A stretch of DNA of 45,314 nt from an uncultured Eubacteriales bacterium (GTDB taxonomy: Bacteria; Bacillota; Clostridia; Oscillospirales; Acutalibacteraceae): NCBI GenBank assembly GCA_958417225.1, contig CATZCM010000012.1, positions 1-45,314 of the forward strand. Reading direction: 5' to 3'. The position numbers and the translations under genes were made by a program. Under the pieces are notes generated by a model that was not told the origin of the DNA, ran no database searches, and saw only the letters and a program-made list of their open reading frames with translations. Positions 28,401-35,723 of this stretch are shown piece by piece; positions within the stretch are counted from its first letter, which is position 1; each line of letters starts with the position of its first letter.

Positions 28401-28894
28401 TTAGAAGTGCGTTCGTAACCAAGATGTAGCAAATCAATACATAAGTCTTCTATGGTTATATCATCTTGTGCGTGCAATTCAAGTGTGTTTACTTCTAACA
28501 TGTCTTTTGGAATGGTTAATTGCATTGCTGCATCGATGCAAAACACAATTACGTCGAAGAGTCCATAAGTAATATTTGCTAAGACTTCTAGTCGGTTGTG
28601 TGTGTATTCGGAGGATTGTCCCTCTATGTCACGGAATGTGTAATCGCGCACCGGATATAAAAATGCACGACATCCCATTGCAGTAAAGTCATTTACAAAT
28701 TTATATGCTTCCGGTTCATTTGAGGCTATTACAAAGGCTTTTTTATTTTTGTTCATGCAGAGTGATGTTATGAGATGTGCCTTATGTACGGCAGAAACAC
28801 CGGTAACCCCGATTGGTAAGTAATTATTATCGATATGTTTATCTAAACGTCGATATTCTGGTAAATTAGGTAAAATAGTTTTAAAGAAGTTCAT
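25454..28894 (-). CDS. mfd: Transcription-repair coupling factor Mfd
   Basis: 1146 residues, full length. It displaces RNA polymerase stalled at DNA damage and recruits UvrA. The UvrB-like N-terminal region comes first. The RNA-polymerase-interacting CarD-type domain (LTVGDCVVHTSHGIGIFNGV, about residue 490) follows. The helicase core shows LLCGDVGFGKTEVALRAAF, the DEEQ box (DEEQRFGVKQKEHF), LTLSATPIPRTLNM, TTIIETGVDIPN and QIRGRVGRS. The C-terminal TRCF domain ends the protein. In Bacilli mfd lies after pth and fin; here fin is absent. Its ribosome binding site is weak and a 15-codon ORF overlaps its start, so translation may be coupled to that short frame. Confidence 0.97.
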   Translation of the reverse strand: MNFFKTILPNLPEYRRLDKHIDNNYLPIGVTGVSAVHKAHLITSLCMNKNKKAFVIASNEPEAYKFVNDFTAMGCRAFLYPVRDYTFRDIEGQSSEYTHNRLEVLANITYGLFDVIVFCIDAAMQLTIPKDMLEVNTLELHAQDDITIEDLCIDLLHLGYERTSKVEGIGQFSIRGDIIDFFTPNSPQPTRIELWGNTIDTISQFELDTQRRIQTIDYIRVIPTTEILIDDKYALAEKIEALAKNLKGKHAVTATNILHMQAQQLRDGLIPSSQDKFLTLVYNTQETILDYMDKDIMLFLSEPAKVRDRVSSTTWRWHEDLKGLLESGDLCRGLDDFWKDSIYLENHLRNHGVIYLDMFVHQGYSIPIRDSVNFTAIQLSSWSGSFALLCDDLKSTDIAKMKCAVLAGTDKAARSLAEDLVNADIPTQYSDNINELQSGIVTVLPGTLSAGFEYPLIYTKVITHGQITQKRHSTPHKQKHTKNIYNLSELTVGDCVVHTSHGIGIFNGVKKITMNGIVKDYITISYDKGDILYVPVTQLDLVSKYVGSYENTSIKLNKLGTNDWKKTKSRVRANVKDIADHLIKLYTERMKTKGYCFSKDNEWQKDFERHFEYDETDDQLRCIQEIKHDMESDVPMDRLLCGDVGFGKTEVALRAAFKCVCDSKQCAMLVPTTILAWQHYQTVSRRFEGFPVRIELLSRFRTQKQQNEILKKLSKGDIDMVIGTHRLVQNDVKFRDLGLVIIDEEQRFGVKQKEHFKNSFKNVDVLTLSATPIPRTLNMAMSGIRDMSTLDEAPRDRQPIQTYVLEHNPIILTDAILKELRRGGQVYYLHNRVETISQVAGRLKKEIPDAKIGIAHGKMDESKLAEIWEQVISQEINVLVCTTIIETGVDIPNVNTLIIEDADHMGLAQLHQIRGRVGRSTRRAYAYLTFHRNKVLSDIAQRRLAAIKEFTEFGSGVKIAMRDLELRGAGNILGGQQHGYMADVGYEMYIKLLNNAVSEAKGEKVEESVDNECLIDIQISAYIPDSYISSTSDRIEMYRHISDIQTDSDVSDVTDELIDRFGEIPSSVLNLIDIALIRSLARSHHIYEIKQNNNSLFLYQQKIDLQFVSELTTKNMYKVLVNASSKPYILIEYKNDNVIDVLKSIL

Positions 28895-28928
28895 CAGCTT
28901 TGCGGCCGAAGACTCGTGATTTGATCAT
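28881..28928 (-). CDS. Possible 15-residue leader peptide overlapping the mfd start
   Basis: MIKSRVFGRKADELL begins 12 bases after AAAGGGGGTG, a better ribosome binding site than that of mfd, and stops 13 bases inside mfd. A hairpin can form in the same region (inner arms CTCGTGAT and ATCATGAG). It is GC-richer than its surroundings. It could couple or attenuate mfd translation, or be chance. I recognise no family. Confidence 0.3.
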   Translation of the reverse strand: MIKSRVFGRKADELL

Positions 28929-28984
28929 GAGAGAAGACCGCACCCCCTTTTTGTTAATGTAATTTTGTTATCACAAATTATTAC

Positions 28985-29015
28985 AAACAACCCTAAATAT
29001 AAATTAAGGTTGTTT
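28985..29015 (-). terminator. Weak hairpin between pth and mfd
   Basis: AAACAACC (28985-28992) and GGTTGTTT (29008-29015) pair, with extra AT pairs. The T tract on either side is poor, so it may be a processing or pause site. Confidence 0.45.
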
Positions 29016-29108
29016 GATTTAAAAGTTGTAAAAAATAATACTTTATTTTAGGTTTGAAAGGTGGAATGTAATAATATTAAGAGTTGGATTCTGTGTAGAT
29101 TAACGTTG

Positions 29109-29714
29109 TTAAGACTTTCTATTAAATTGGTTCATTGCATTATCGATATTGCCTTCAATTATCATTTCCAATGCAATGCATGAATTTTTTATAGCAGTGT
29201 CCATATTCGAAAGATCTTCTTCAGGGATTTTTGATAAGACCCAATTTGCAAGATCCCAATTTTGATTAGGTTTTTGCCCCACGCCGACTTTTATACGAGG
29301 GAACTTATCGCTTCCACATAAACTTATGATGCTTTTAATTCCGTTATGACCGCCTGCACTTCCATTTTTACGGATGCGAATTTTTCCGATAGGTAAGCTT
29401 ATATCGTCAAAAATTACAATTACATTTTCAATTGGTACTTTGTAAAAGCGCATGGCTTCAGAGATTGCAATACCACTATTATTCATAAATGTTTGTGGTT
29501 TCATTAAGAGTATCTTTTTTTGATTTATGACGACATCAGCACAAAGCGCATCAAATTTATTTTTTGATACGTTTATATTAAGTTGACTGCAAAATTTGTC
29601 AATTACACGAAATCCTACGTTATGGCGGGTTCCATCATAGGTTTTTCCCGGGTTACCAAGGCCTACGACTATGAAATCAATGTTAGATTTAAAAGGATTT
29701 TTTTTGAAGAACAT
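29109..29714 (-). CDS. pth: Peptidyl-tRNA hydrolase
   Basis: 201 residues. It releases the peptide from peptidyl-tRNA dropped by ribosomes. It shows VVGLGNPGKTYDGTRHNVGF with the catalytic His, LLMKPQTFMNNSG with the conserved Asn, IVIFDDISLPIGKIRIRKNGSAGGHNGIKS, and FPRIKVGVGQKP. A short N-terminal extension (about 13 residues) precedes the usual beginning. It starts 11 bases after prs, so they form one operon. Confidence 0.96.
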   Translation of the reverse strand: MFFKKNPFKSNIDFIVVGLGNPGKTYDGTRHNVGFRVIDKFCSQLNINVSKNKFDALCADVVINQKKILLMKPQTFMNNSGIAISEAMRFYKVPIENVIVIFDDISLPIGKIRIRKNGSAGGHNGIKSIISLCGSDKFPRIKVGVGQKPNQNWDLANWVLSKIPEEDLSNMDTAIKNSCIALEMIIEGNIDNAMNQFNRKS

Positions 29715-29725
29715 ATTGATATACC

Positions 29726-30685
29726 TTACACAAACATCGGTGATACAGGACGATCTTCATAAATGCGTTGTATTGCTTCTGCAAAAAGTGGGGCAACAGA
29801 GATTACTTCAGCTTTTTGTAATATTGTTTCGTTTAGTATCGGGATGGTATCTAGTAAAATTAATTTTTTTATAGGACTATTCATAATACGTTCAACTGCA
29901 GGGCCGGACAAAACACCATGACTTGCACATGCAATTACTTCTTTTGCACCGCCGATTTTTGTAATTGCTTCTGCTGCGTTGCAAAGTGTTCCAGCAGTGT
30001 CTATCATGTCGTCTACAAGTATTACATTTTTATTTTTTACATCGCCAATAATATTCATAACTTCGCATACGTTAGCTCTTTGACGACGTTTATCGATGAT
30101 TGCTAAAGGGCATCCTAATTTATTTGTAAATGATCTTGCACGTGTTACGGATCCGAGGTCAGGTGACACTACTACAAAATCTTCTACATGATCACCAATT
30201 TTATTTTTTATATATGATGATAGAAGAGGAGCACCTTTCATATTATCCACCGGTATGTCAAAAAATCCTTGAATTTGTGGTGCATGAAGGTCCATTGTAA
30301 GAACTCTATCTGCGCCAGCAGTTGTGATCAAATCAGCCATTAATTTCGCAGAAATTGGATCACGAGCTTTTGCTTTACGATCTTGTCTTGCGTAGCCAAA
30401 GTAAGGAATAACTGCAGTTATTCTTGCTGCAGAAGCTCGTTTCATTGCATCTATCATTATGAGCAGTTCCATTAAGTGGTCATTTACAGGATATGAAGTG
30501 GGTTGGATTATAAAACAATCAGATCCACGTACAGTTTCCAGTAATGAAACAGAAGTTTCACCATCACTAAATGTGGTTACTTCGGAGCTTCCGAGGTTTA
30601 AATTCAGAAAGGAAGCAATGCTTTTTGCAAGTTCCTTATTTGCATTGCAAGTGAAAATTTTAATGTCTTTGCCATGGTAATTCAT
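29726..30685 (-). CDS. prs: Ribose-phosphate pyrophosphokinase
   Basis: About 319 residues. It makes PRPP from ribose-5-phosphate and ATP for nucleotide, His and Trp synthesis. It shows the NYHGKDIKIFTCNANKELAKSIA beginning, the flexible-loop region YFGYARQDRKAKARDPISAKLMADL, and the PRPP-binding NVILVDDMIDTAGTL. The second ATG (30685) is chosen: AAAGGA sits at a proper distance, whereas the ATG at 30697 is almost on top of it. It lies between glmU and pth as in Bacillus, but without ctc. Confidence 0.96.
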   Translation of the reverse strand: MNYHGKDIKIFTCNANKELAKSIASFLNLNLGSSEVTTFSDGETSVSLLETVRGSDCFIIQPTSYPVNDHLMELLIMIDAMKRASAARITAVIPYFGYARQDRKAKARDPISAKLMADLITTAGADRVLTMDLHAPQIQGFFDIPVDNMKGAPLLSSYIKNKIGDHVEDFVVVSPDLGSVTRARSFTNKLGCPLAIIDKRRQRANVCEVMNIIGDVKNKNVILVDDMIDTAGTLCNAAEAITKIGGAKEVIACASHGVLSGPAVERIMNSPIKKLILLDTIPILNETILQKAEVISVAPLFAEAIQRIYEDRPVSPMFV

Positions 30686-30705
30686 ATGAATACACATCCT
30701 TTATT

Positions 30706-31617
30706 TTATATTATAACATTTGGACCTAATGTAGTATTGCTTTTGATCGCAGCATTTCCCCTTATGATCGTACCGGGCATAATGCATACGTCCTGACCAA
30801 ATGTGGCATCATTACTTATTATTACCCCATCAGTACAGGGAATGTTTACTCCACTTAACATAAGATTTCGTAAAACTTTTTGGCGGGCAATTTCGTTTAA
30901 CGCATTTAATTGAAGACAATCGTTTGCACCGAGAATAACATCTGAATTTGTAGTTTTATAAGCATCTACAATATTTCCTTCATTTATAAACACCTTAATT
31001 GCATCGGGTAAATAATATTCATTTTGAGCGTTTTCAGGTTTTATTTTTGGTAGTGCTTTTATTAGGTCTTCGACCTTAAACCAGTATGCTCCGGAATTTA
31101 TTTCTTTAATTTTTTGAATTGAATCAGTAGCATCTTTTTGTTCAACTATTGCATTTACTTTATTATTGGGATTTCGTACGATCCTGCCATAACCGAAAGG
31201 ATTTTCAACTTCAGCAGAAATAACTGTAGCTGAGTTTTGTGATGAAATGTGGTGTTCATATGATTTCCTTATAGTATCGTCATCAATGAAGGGAGTATCT
31301 CCTCCAATTATAAAAACATCTGCATGTAAGTGTTTTTTTAAGAAATCAATTGCCATTGATACCGCATGTGCGGTTCCGAGACGTTGTATTTGACGTACAG
31401 TTTTTACGTTTGGATCGTTTTCTTTTAAGTATGCTTCCAAAATGGAATGCTGGTAACCAGTAATGACACATGTATCTTTTATTCCAGCTTTTGTGATTGA
31501 ATCAAGTACATGCTGAATCATTGGTTTAAATAAAACTTCGGCCAAAACTTTAGGTCTACAAGATTTCATGCGAGTGCCTTCTCCAGCTGCAAGTATTATG
31601 GAACAAAGTGTTTCCAT
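30706..31617 (-). CDS. glmU: Short GlmU: UDP-GlcNAc pyrophosphorylase domain with truncated left-handed beta-helix
   Basis: 303 residues, against about 455 for bifunctional GlmU. The uridylyltransferase domain (1-230) is intact: LCSIILAAGEGTRMKSCRPKVL with the nucleotide-binding GEGTRM, QRLGTAHAV, IIGGDTPFI, NPFGYGRIVR, and QNEYYLPDAIKV. After the linker helix only the first turns of the beta-helix are present (NIPCTDGVIISNDATFGQDVCIMPGTIIRGNAAI), and the frame ends at ITSN-type text TTLGPNVII. The acetyltransferase active-site His and acetyl-CoA site are missing. prs starts about 20 bases on, so no remnant of the lost part remains. It probably makes UDP-GlcNAc from GlcNAc-1-P, with acetylation done by another enzyme. 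GGAGGTGA gives a strong start. Confidence 0.9.
   Translation of the reverse strand: METLCSIILAAGEGTRMKSCRPKVLAEVLFKPMIQHVLDSITKAGIKDTCVITGYQHSILEAYLKENDPNVKTVRQIQRLGTAHAVSMAIDFLKKHLHADVFIIGGDTPFIDDDTIRKSYEHHISSQNSATVISAEVENPFGYGRIVRNPNNKVNAIVEQKDATDSIQKIKEINSGAYWFKVEDLIKALPKIKPENAQNEYYLPDAIKVFINEGNIVDAYKTTNSDVILGANDCLQLNALNEIARQKVLRNLMLSGVNIPCTDGVIISNDATFGQDVCIMPGTIIRGNAAIKSNTTLGPNVII
30710..30718 (-). promoter_or_regulatory. Extended -10 element just before prs
   Basis: TGTTATAAT read on the minus strand, just upstream of prs and immediately after the glmU reading frame. No -35 match is seen. It would give prs its own short leader. Confidence 0.4.
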
Positions 31618-31675
31618 AGTTCACCTCCAGATATTTCAAGTTTTTTGATTTATACGCTTTTTACAAATCTATTCT

Positions 31676-31705
31676 ATTATACATCTGTTTACCCCACTTT
31701 TGCAA
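31676..31705 (-). promoter_or_regulatory. Sigma-A promoter of the glmU-prs-pth operon
   Basis: Read on the minus strand: TTGCAA (31700-31705) and TATAAT (31676-31681), 18 bases apart, upstream of the GGAGGTGA site at 31621-31628. Confidence 0.65.
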
Positions 31706-31997
31706 CCCTTTTTTGATGTTGGTGATTATTTTTTTATTTTACAGTATTTTAGTAGTGGATAAATCAATGCTGATTTATATTTATTTTAATCTACGCAGTA
31801 AGAAATTGATCATTTTAGAAGAGGAGATTAGTTTGTCTATTATTAGCATAGTGATGCTGTCGAGTCAAAATTTACTGTTTGAAAAAAGAATTTAGATAAA
31901 GGAGAATGTTGCACTTTTATTAGGTAATCACAAATTTCCCATGTTGAAAAGATTCTTTGAAGAGAACGCTTTGGTGTGAAAATTCATAGCATGTAGT
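31706..31997. other. Divergent intergenic region, no gene recognised
   Basis: About 290 bases between the glmU promoter and the next gene. A 60-codon frame at 31713-31895 has no ribosome binding site and looks like AT-rich chance reading. Confidence 0.5.
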
Positions 31998-32009
31998 GAG
32001 GTGATGTAC

Positions 32010-32351
32010 ATGTTTTCGTTTGTATGTAACGCTGTAGTTGTATTTTTGACAATTGTTGGTTTAGTGGAAATAGTGAGAATGATTATACTTGCTTTACTTA
32101 AAATAAATTGTGACAATGATACGTGGCAGGTGATTCCACTGTCTGGGCACAATGAAAAGGCGGAAATGCTTTTACGATCAGCTGCTACAAAAGTAGAGTG
32201 GAGTTTTGGAATGAAAAGACATAAGGTGATTTGTTTGGACGTAGGAATGGATGATGAAACTCGGTTAATTTGTGAGATTATATGTAGCGAGTATAATTTT
32301 ATGAAAATCTGTACACAAGATGAATTTATTGATATGATGATAAGTTCTTAA
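32010..32351 (+). CDS. Small membrane-anchored protein, function unknown
   Basis: 113 residues. One N-terminal membrane segment (about 3-28, FVCNAVVVFLTIVGLVEIVRMIILALL), then a soluble domain with VIPLSGHNEKAEMLLRSAATKVEW and VICLDVGMDDETRLICEIICSEYNF. The second part resembles a small Rossmann-like or regulatory fold of clostridial hypothetical proteins; I cannot assign a function. GAGGTGA at 31998-32004 fixes the ATG at 32010 rather than the GTG at 32001. A terminator follows, so it is a single-gene unit. Confidence 0.75.
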   Translation: MFSFVCNAVVVFLTIVGLVEIVRMIILALLKINCDNDTWQVIPLSGHNEKAEMLLRSAATKVEWSFGMKRHKVICLDVGMDDETRLICEIICSEYNFMKICTQDEFIDMMISS

Positions 32352-32392
32352 TTTTAAATGAATTTGTAAGTTGTTGCGAGTAAATAAAAAAT

Positions 32393-32430
32393 AAGCTATT
32401 AGCAAATAATATGTTTGCAATAGCTTTTTT
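32393..32430 (+). terminator. Rho-independent terminator
   Basis: AAGCTATTAGCAAA (32393-32406) pairs with TTTGCAATAGCTT (32414-32426), with one bulged A, followed by a T run to 32430. Confidence 0.88.
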
Positions 32431-33316
32431 GGATGTGATCGATATGCATTATACTTTTGTGAGGAGTAGTTAGTCGAATATAAGTGTATCGTTGCGTGGC
32501 GAAATCTGAAAAGAGTCTGTTGCAATAGGCCAAAAAACAATATTGCAGGAGAAACTTTAATTTGACAACAGAATTTGTCTATGTTATCAGAAATAATTTT
32601 TATATTACCTAAAAAAGTAAAGTTCAACTACTGTACTGAATCGCTTGTAATAAATACTATAATCATAGTTATTTTATTATTGGTTAAGATTGTATTTGTA
32701 TTGTTAACATGAAAAATATTTAAATTTAATTATTATACAGAGTATTTAGTAATATTTAAAGCCTCGAGAAGGTAATCGCAAATGAAAAAATCATTATATT
32801 CGTACGTGCATTATTGGGTTTTATATCAAGATTTGATACAGATTAAAGTGAGATTTTCCCATTTTAATTTGTTGTTTGCAGAATAACCAGTGTTGTTATT
32901 GTGGGATATATAGTTACAGTGATTATTTGACTTTAAGTAGATTTTTCATTGTTGTACTCTACTGCTGTTTTTTTACTCTAACGCTTTTAAAATTTCTAAT
33001 GCATCTATAACTATTTTTAGAATACAAATGAATATTTTGCACATATATACTGTTATATTTTCATAACAAGACTAGTAATTTGTTAGGAGAAAAAGTCAAA
33101 AAGTTTTCAAAATATGAGATTTTTTTTGAGGCTTTTTAAAAATGTTTTATTTTTCAATTAGCAAATTCAGTCTTATATGATACCTAATTATTTTGTATAT
33201 AGAATTCAGAAAAATTTTATTGGAGATATTTGTGCAGACATTGGGCGATTGTATATGACAATGGTTTTATAGTTATTACATTTTTGATAAACTTCATATT
33301 TTTTTATGAAAGCTTA
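32431..33316. other. Gene-free region of about 0.9 kb before the secreted lyase-domain genes
   Basis: Very AT-rich, with no frame that has both a ribosome binding site and protein-like composition. It marks the border between housekeeping genes and the secreted-protein region. I see no repeat ends or tRNA in it. Confidence 0.5.
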
Positions 33317-33325
33317 TGTTATAAT
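33317..33325 (+). promoter_or_regulatory. Extended -10 promoter of the first secreted lyase-domain gene
   Basis: TGTTATAAT, with perfect -10 at 33320-33325, lies 38 bases before the ATG. An AAAGGAG ribosome binding site follows. Confidence 0.65.
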
Positions 33326-33362
33326 AGTTGTGGATTTAGGTTTAGTAAAGGAGTATTAATAA

Positions 33363-35474
33363 ATGAATTTAACAAAAGTGGTAGCGGTTGTATTATGTGC
33401 ATCTATGGTTGGAATAGGAGGTATTTCGAAATTAAATGCAATGGATGATGAAAATAATGTAGGATGTGCTGATTGTAGGGTTAGTGATGAATGTTATCGA
33501 AAAAATAAAGATATACTTCAGGATTTGACCAAATTAGAAAAACTTGCTGAAAAATATAAATTAAAATATATTTGCCTTAAAGATCCATCAGAGCATTTTC
33601 AGCAATTTTTATCTCAGAGTAAAGTGAACATGCAAAAACTTATAGAAGATGTGAATAAGTTTTTTAGTGATATGAATTTATTAAATTTTTCGAAATCAAT
33701 GACATTGTATAATGTGATTGAAAATATAAGAAAGTATAAAGTTCACATGGAGGGTGTGTTAGATTCAACGTTAGAAGACAAGAGTAAACGTATTGAGGAA
33801 TTGAGCATAAAGATTAAAAATTTTGATGATTTTTTAAAGGCACGTACAGTGTTTATAAGTGAGTTTTTGGATGAGCTTAATTTGAATTTTCGACAATTTC
33901 AAAACGCGATTAGAGATGTTGAATTTAGTGATAGCAGTGTACAAAAATCAAAATTGGTGGATGAGGGTGAAAATTTAGAGGAACTAGATGGAAAAAGAAC
34001 AGCGAAGAGGATAAGGATCGCAGATGACTGTGAATTTCTAGAAGAAGTAACTGCAGGGGCAACTGGAAGGCAAGACACAGTTCCTCTTGATGATGTTACT
34101 GAAGTAATGGAAAGCGAATTTGAAATAGAGAGGCAGGATACAGTTCCTCTTGAGGATGTTACTGAAGGAATGGAAAACAGATCTGAAATAGAGAGACAGG
34201 ATACGGTTCCTCTAGAAGATTCAGAAGAAAATGCGGCTGGACTTGAAGTAAGTGAAAAAAATATAACTTCTGTTAAAAATTTAGTTGCGAAAGATATGAG
34301 CGATATTTTAGTGTCTATACGGACTTTTATTGAAAGGTATTTATACTACGTGAGAGAAATTTCAGTGTTGAATGAAAGATTTAGTTCAGCGGTGCCCGTA
34401 GATAGTATATTGTCTATGATGCAAGATCCATCAGCTGAGAATGTTAATAAAATTAGAGATTTGTATAAAGTTGTTAGTCCTAATTTGAAAATGCTTATAT
34501 TTAAACATTTAGTTGCGCTGAGAAATTTAGGAAACCAAGATGCAATTCGGGTTTTGATGGAAATAAGGCCTGATTTCAGGCAGGACTTTTATCCTAATGA
34601 AAGTCTTATTATGGGAATTTTGAGTGTAGAACAAACAGCTAAGCTTTTTGAGGAAAAAAAGGCGTTAGATTTGGAATATGAAAAATTTATGTCTTATTTA
34701 CTTGAGATTCCGTGTGATGATAAAGTAACATTAAAGCAAAATTTAACAGATTATGATGTAACTATAGATACCTTAATGAAAAATAAAGATTTGTTGTTTT
34801 TACAAAGAACGACTATTGAGTTTGGATATTGGATTATATTAGATTATCCTAGAGTTGAAGAAGGTTGGAAAATACATATATCTGCTCAACCCAGTAGTGC
34901 TCTAAAAATTGCAGAAATTGCAATTCCTATTATAAAAGCGTATAATGTGCCTTTTAAAATTTGTAAAAGTTTAGATGCACTTCGTTCATTAAATCTACTA
35001 GCACTGACTAATAGTCGCTATGAGATGCAATCAGGTAAGTTTATTGCGATGTATCCAGATACACCAGAGCTTTCTGCTAAATTAGCAAAAAGTTTAGATG
35101 ATGCTTTTATTGAAGCTCTTCGTACAGGATCCCTTCATTCATATGATTTTTACGAACTTATGGGTGATGCGATGTTAGGAGAATCAGGTGCAGTATATAC
35201 TAGATATGGTGCATATACTGATAGATTACATACTAGGGAAAATAGAAAATTACCAATAAATCCTCAGCAATCTGGCGAGAATAGCTCAGTAGTGCCAGTT
35301 TCATCTCCTTTTAAAAATATGATAATTAGATTTAATGGAAAAACTTTACCATATGACAATTGTAGTGAGTGGATAGCAGATACAAGGTATTTAAGTGGTG
35401 ATTTGTTATGGAATGAGGAAAGTAAATATTTAACAACAAATGCGGCATATTACGAATCAGAAACGTGGTTTTAA
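33363..35474 (+). CDS. Secreted protein with C-terminal LanKC/OspF-like phospho-Ser/Thr lyase domain
   Basis: 703 residues. The signal peptide is 1-26 (ending KLNA). The mature protein begins with a short Cys-containing segment and predicted coiled coil (about 45-205). Next is a basic patch KRTAKRIRI (211-219), then three copies of RQDTVPLxD at 236, 257 and 278. A helical region follows (about 300-440). The C-terminal part shows GWKIHISAQPSSALKIAEIA (from 501), FKICKSLDALRSLN (from 531), SGKFIAMYPDTPE (from 557) and VYTRYGAY (from 611). That order matches the lyase domain at the N-terminus of class III/IV lanthipeptide synthetases, which is related to OspF/SpvC phosphothreonine lyases. K503-x-H505, K532, K559 and R614 are the likely active-site counterparts. 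No kinase or cyclase domain is present. It may remove phosphate from host phosphoproteins by beta-elimination; this is inference. Confidence 0.7.
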   Translation: MNLTKVVAVVLCASMVGIGGISKLNAMDDENNVGCADCRVSDECYRKNKDILQDLTKLEKLAEKYKLKYICLKDPSEHFQQFLSQSKVNMQKLIEDVNKFFSDMNLLNFSKSMTLYNVIENIRKYKVHMEGVLDSTLEDKSKRIEELSIKIKNFDDFLKARTVFISEFLDELNLNFRQFQNAIRDVEFSDSSVQKSKLVDEGENLEELDGKRTAKRIRIADDCEFLEEVTAGATGRQDTVPLDDVTEVMESEFEIERQDTVPLEDVTEGMENRSEIERQDTVPLEDSEENAAGLEVSEKNITSVKNLVAKDMSDILVSIRTFIERYLYYVREISVLNERFSSAVPVDSILSMMQDPSAENVNKIRDLYKVVSPNLKMLIFKHLVALRNLGNQDAIRVLMEIRPDFRQDFYPNESLIMGILSVEQTAKLFEEKKALDLEYEKFMSYLLEIPCDDKVTLKQNLTDYDVTIDTLMKNKDLLFLQRTTIEFGYWIILDYPRVEEGWKIHISAQPSSALKIAEIAIPIIKAYNVPFKICKSLDALRSLNLLALTNSRYEMQSGKFIAMYPDTPELSAKLAKSLDDAFIEALRTGSLHSYDFYELMGDAMLGESGAVYTRYGAYTDRLHTRENRKLPINPQQSGENSSVVPVSSPFKNMIIRFNGKTLPYDNCSEWIADTRYLSGDLLWNEESKYLTTNAAYYESETWF
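34068..34256 (+). repeat. Three 21-codon repeats RQDTVPLxDxxE in the first lyase-domain protein
   Basis: The motif recurs at residues 236, 257 and 278 with an exact 21-residue period; the third copy is shortened. It is absent from the paralogue. It could be a binding or docking motif. Confidence 0.85.
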
Positions 35475-35529
35475 CTTTATTTAAATTATTAATACTGTTT
35501 TGAAAAATTAAGTTTTAGGAAGAAAAGTA

Positions 35530-35721
35530 ATGGATTTGTTTCCAAATATAAGATTGTATGACTTAAATCCCTATAAATTAAAACAAGACAAAAATAAGTT
35601 TACCTATTTTCATGTACTTAGGAGTATGTCTTTTTTTAAGTATAGTATAAAAAATAATGAAATACTGCGATGCGGTCATGAGCTTCATGTCTTGCAAGGC
35701 AGTAGAAAGGAATGTTTATAA
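35530..35721 (+). CDS. Possible small ORF between the two lyase-domain genes
   Basis: 63 codons with AGGAAG before the ATG. It stops two bases before the next gene's ATG, a spacing that allows translational coupling. The peptide has no signal or known domain and may be chance or a remnant of a third copy. Confidence 0.3.
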   Translation: MDLFPNIRLYDLNPYKLKQDKNKFTYFHVLRSMSFFKYSIKNNEILRCGHELHVLQGSRKECL

Positions 35722-35723
35722 AT

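Noticed and set aside
31713..31895. 60-codon plus-strand ORF upstream of the glmU promoter
   Set aside because: It has no ribosome binding site, AT-driven composition, and lies across a divergent promoter region.
32265..32627. 120-codon minus-strand frame
   Set aside because: It crosses the terminator at 32393-32430 and overlaps a well-supported plus-strand gene.
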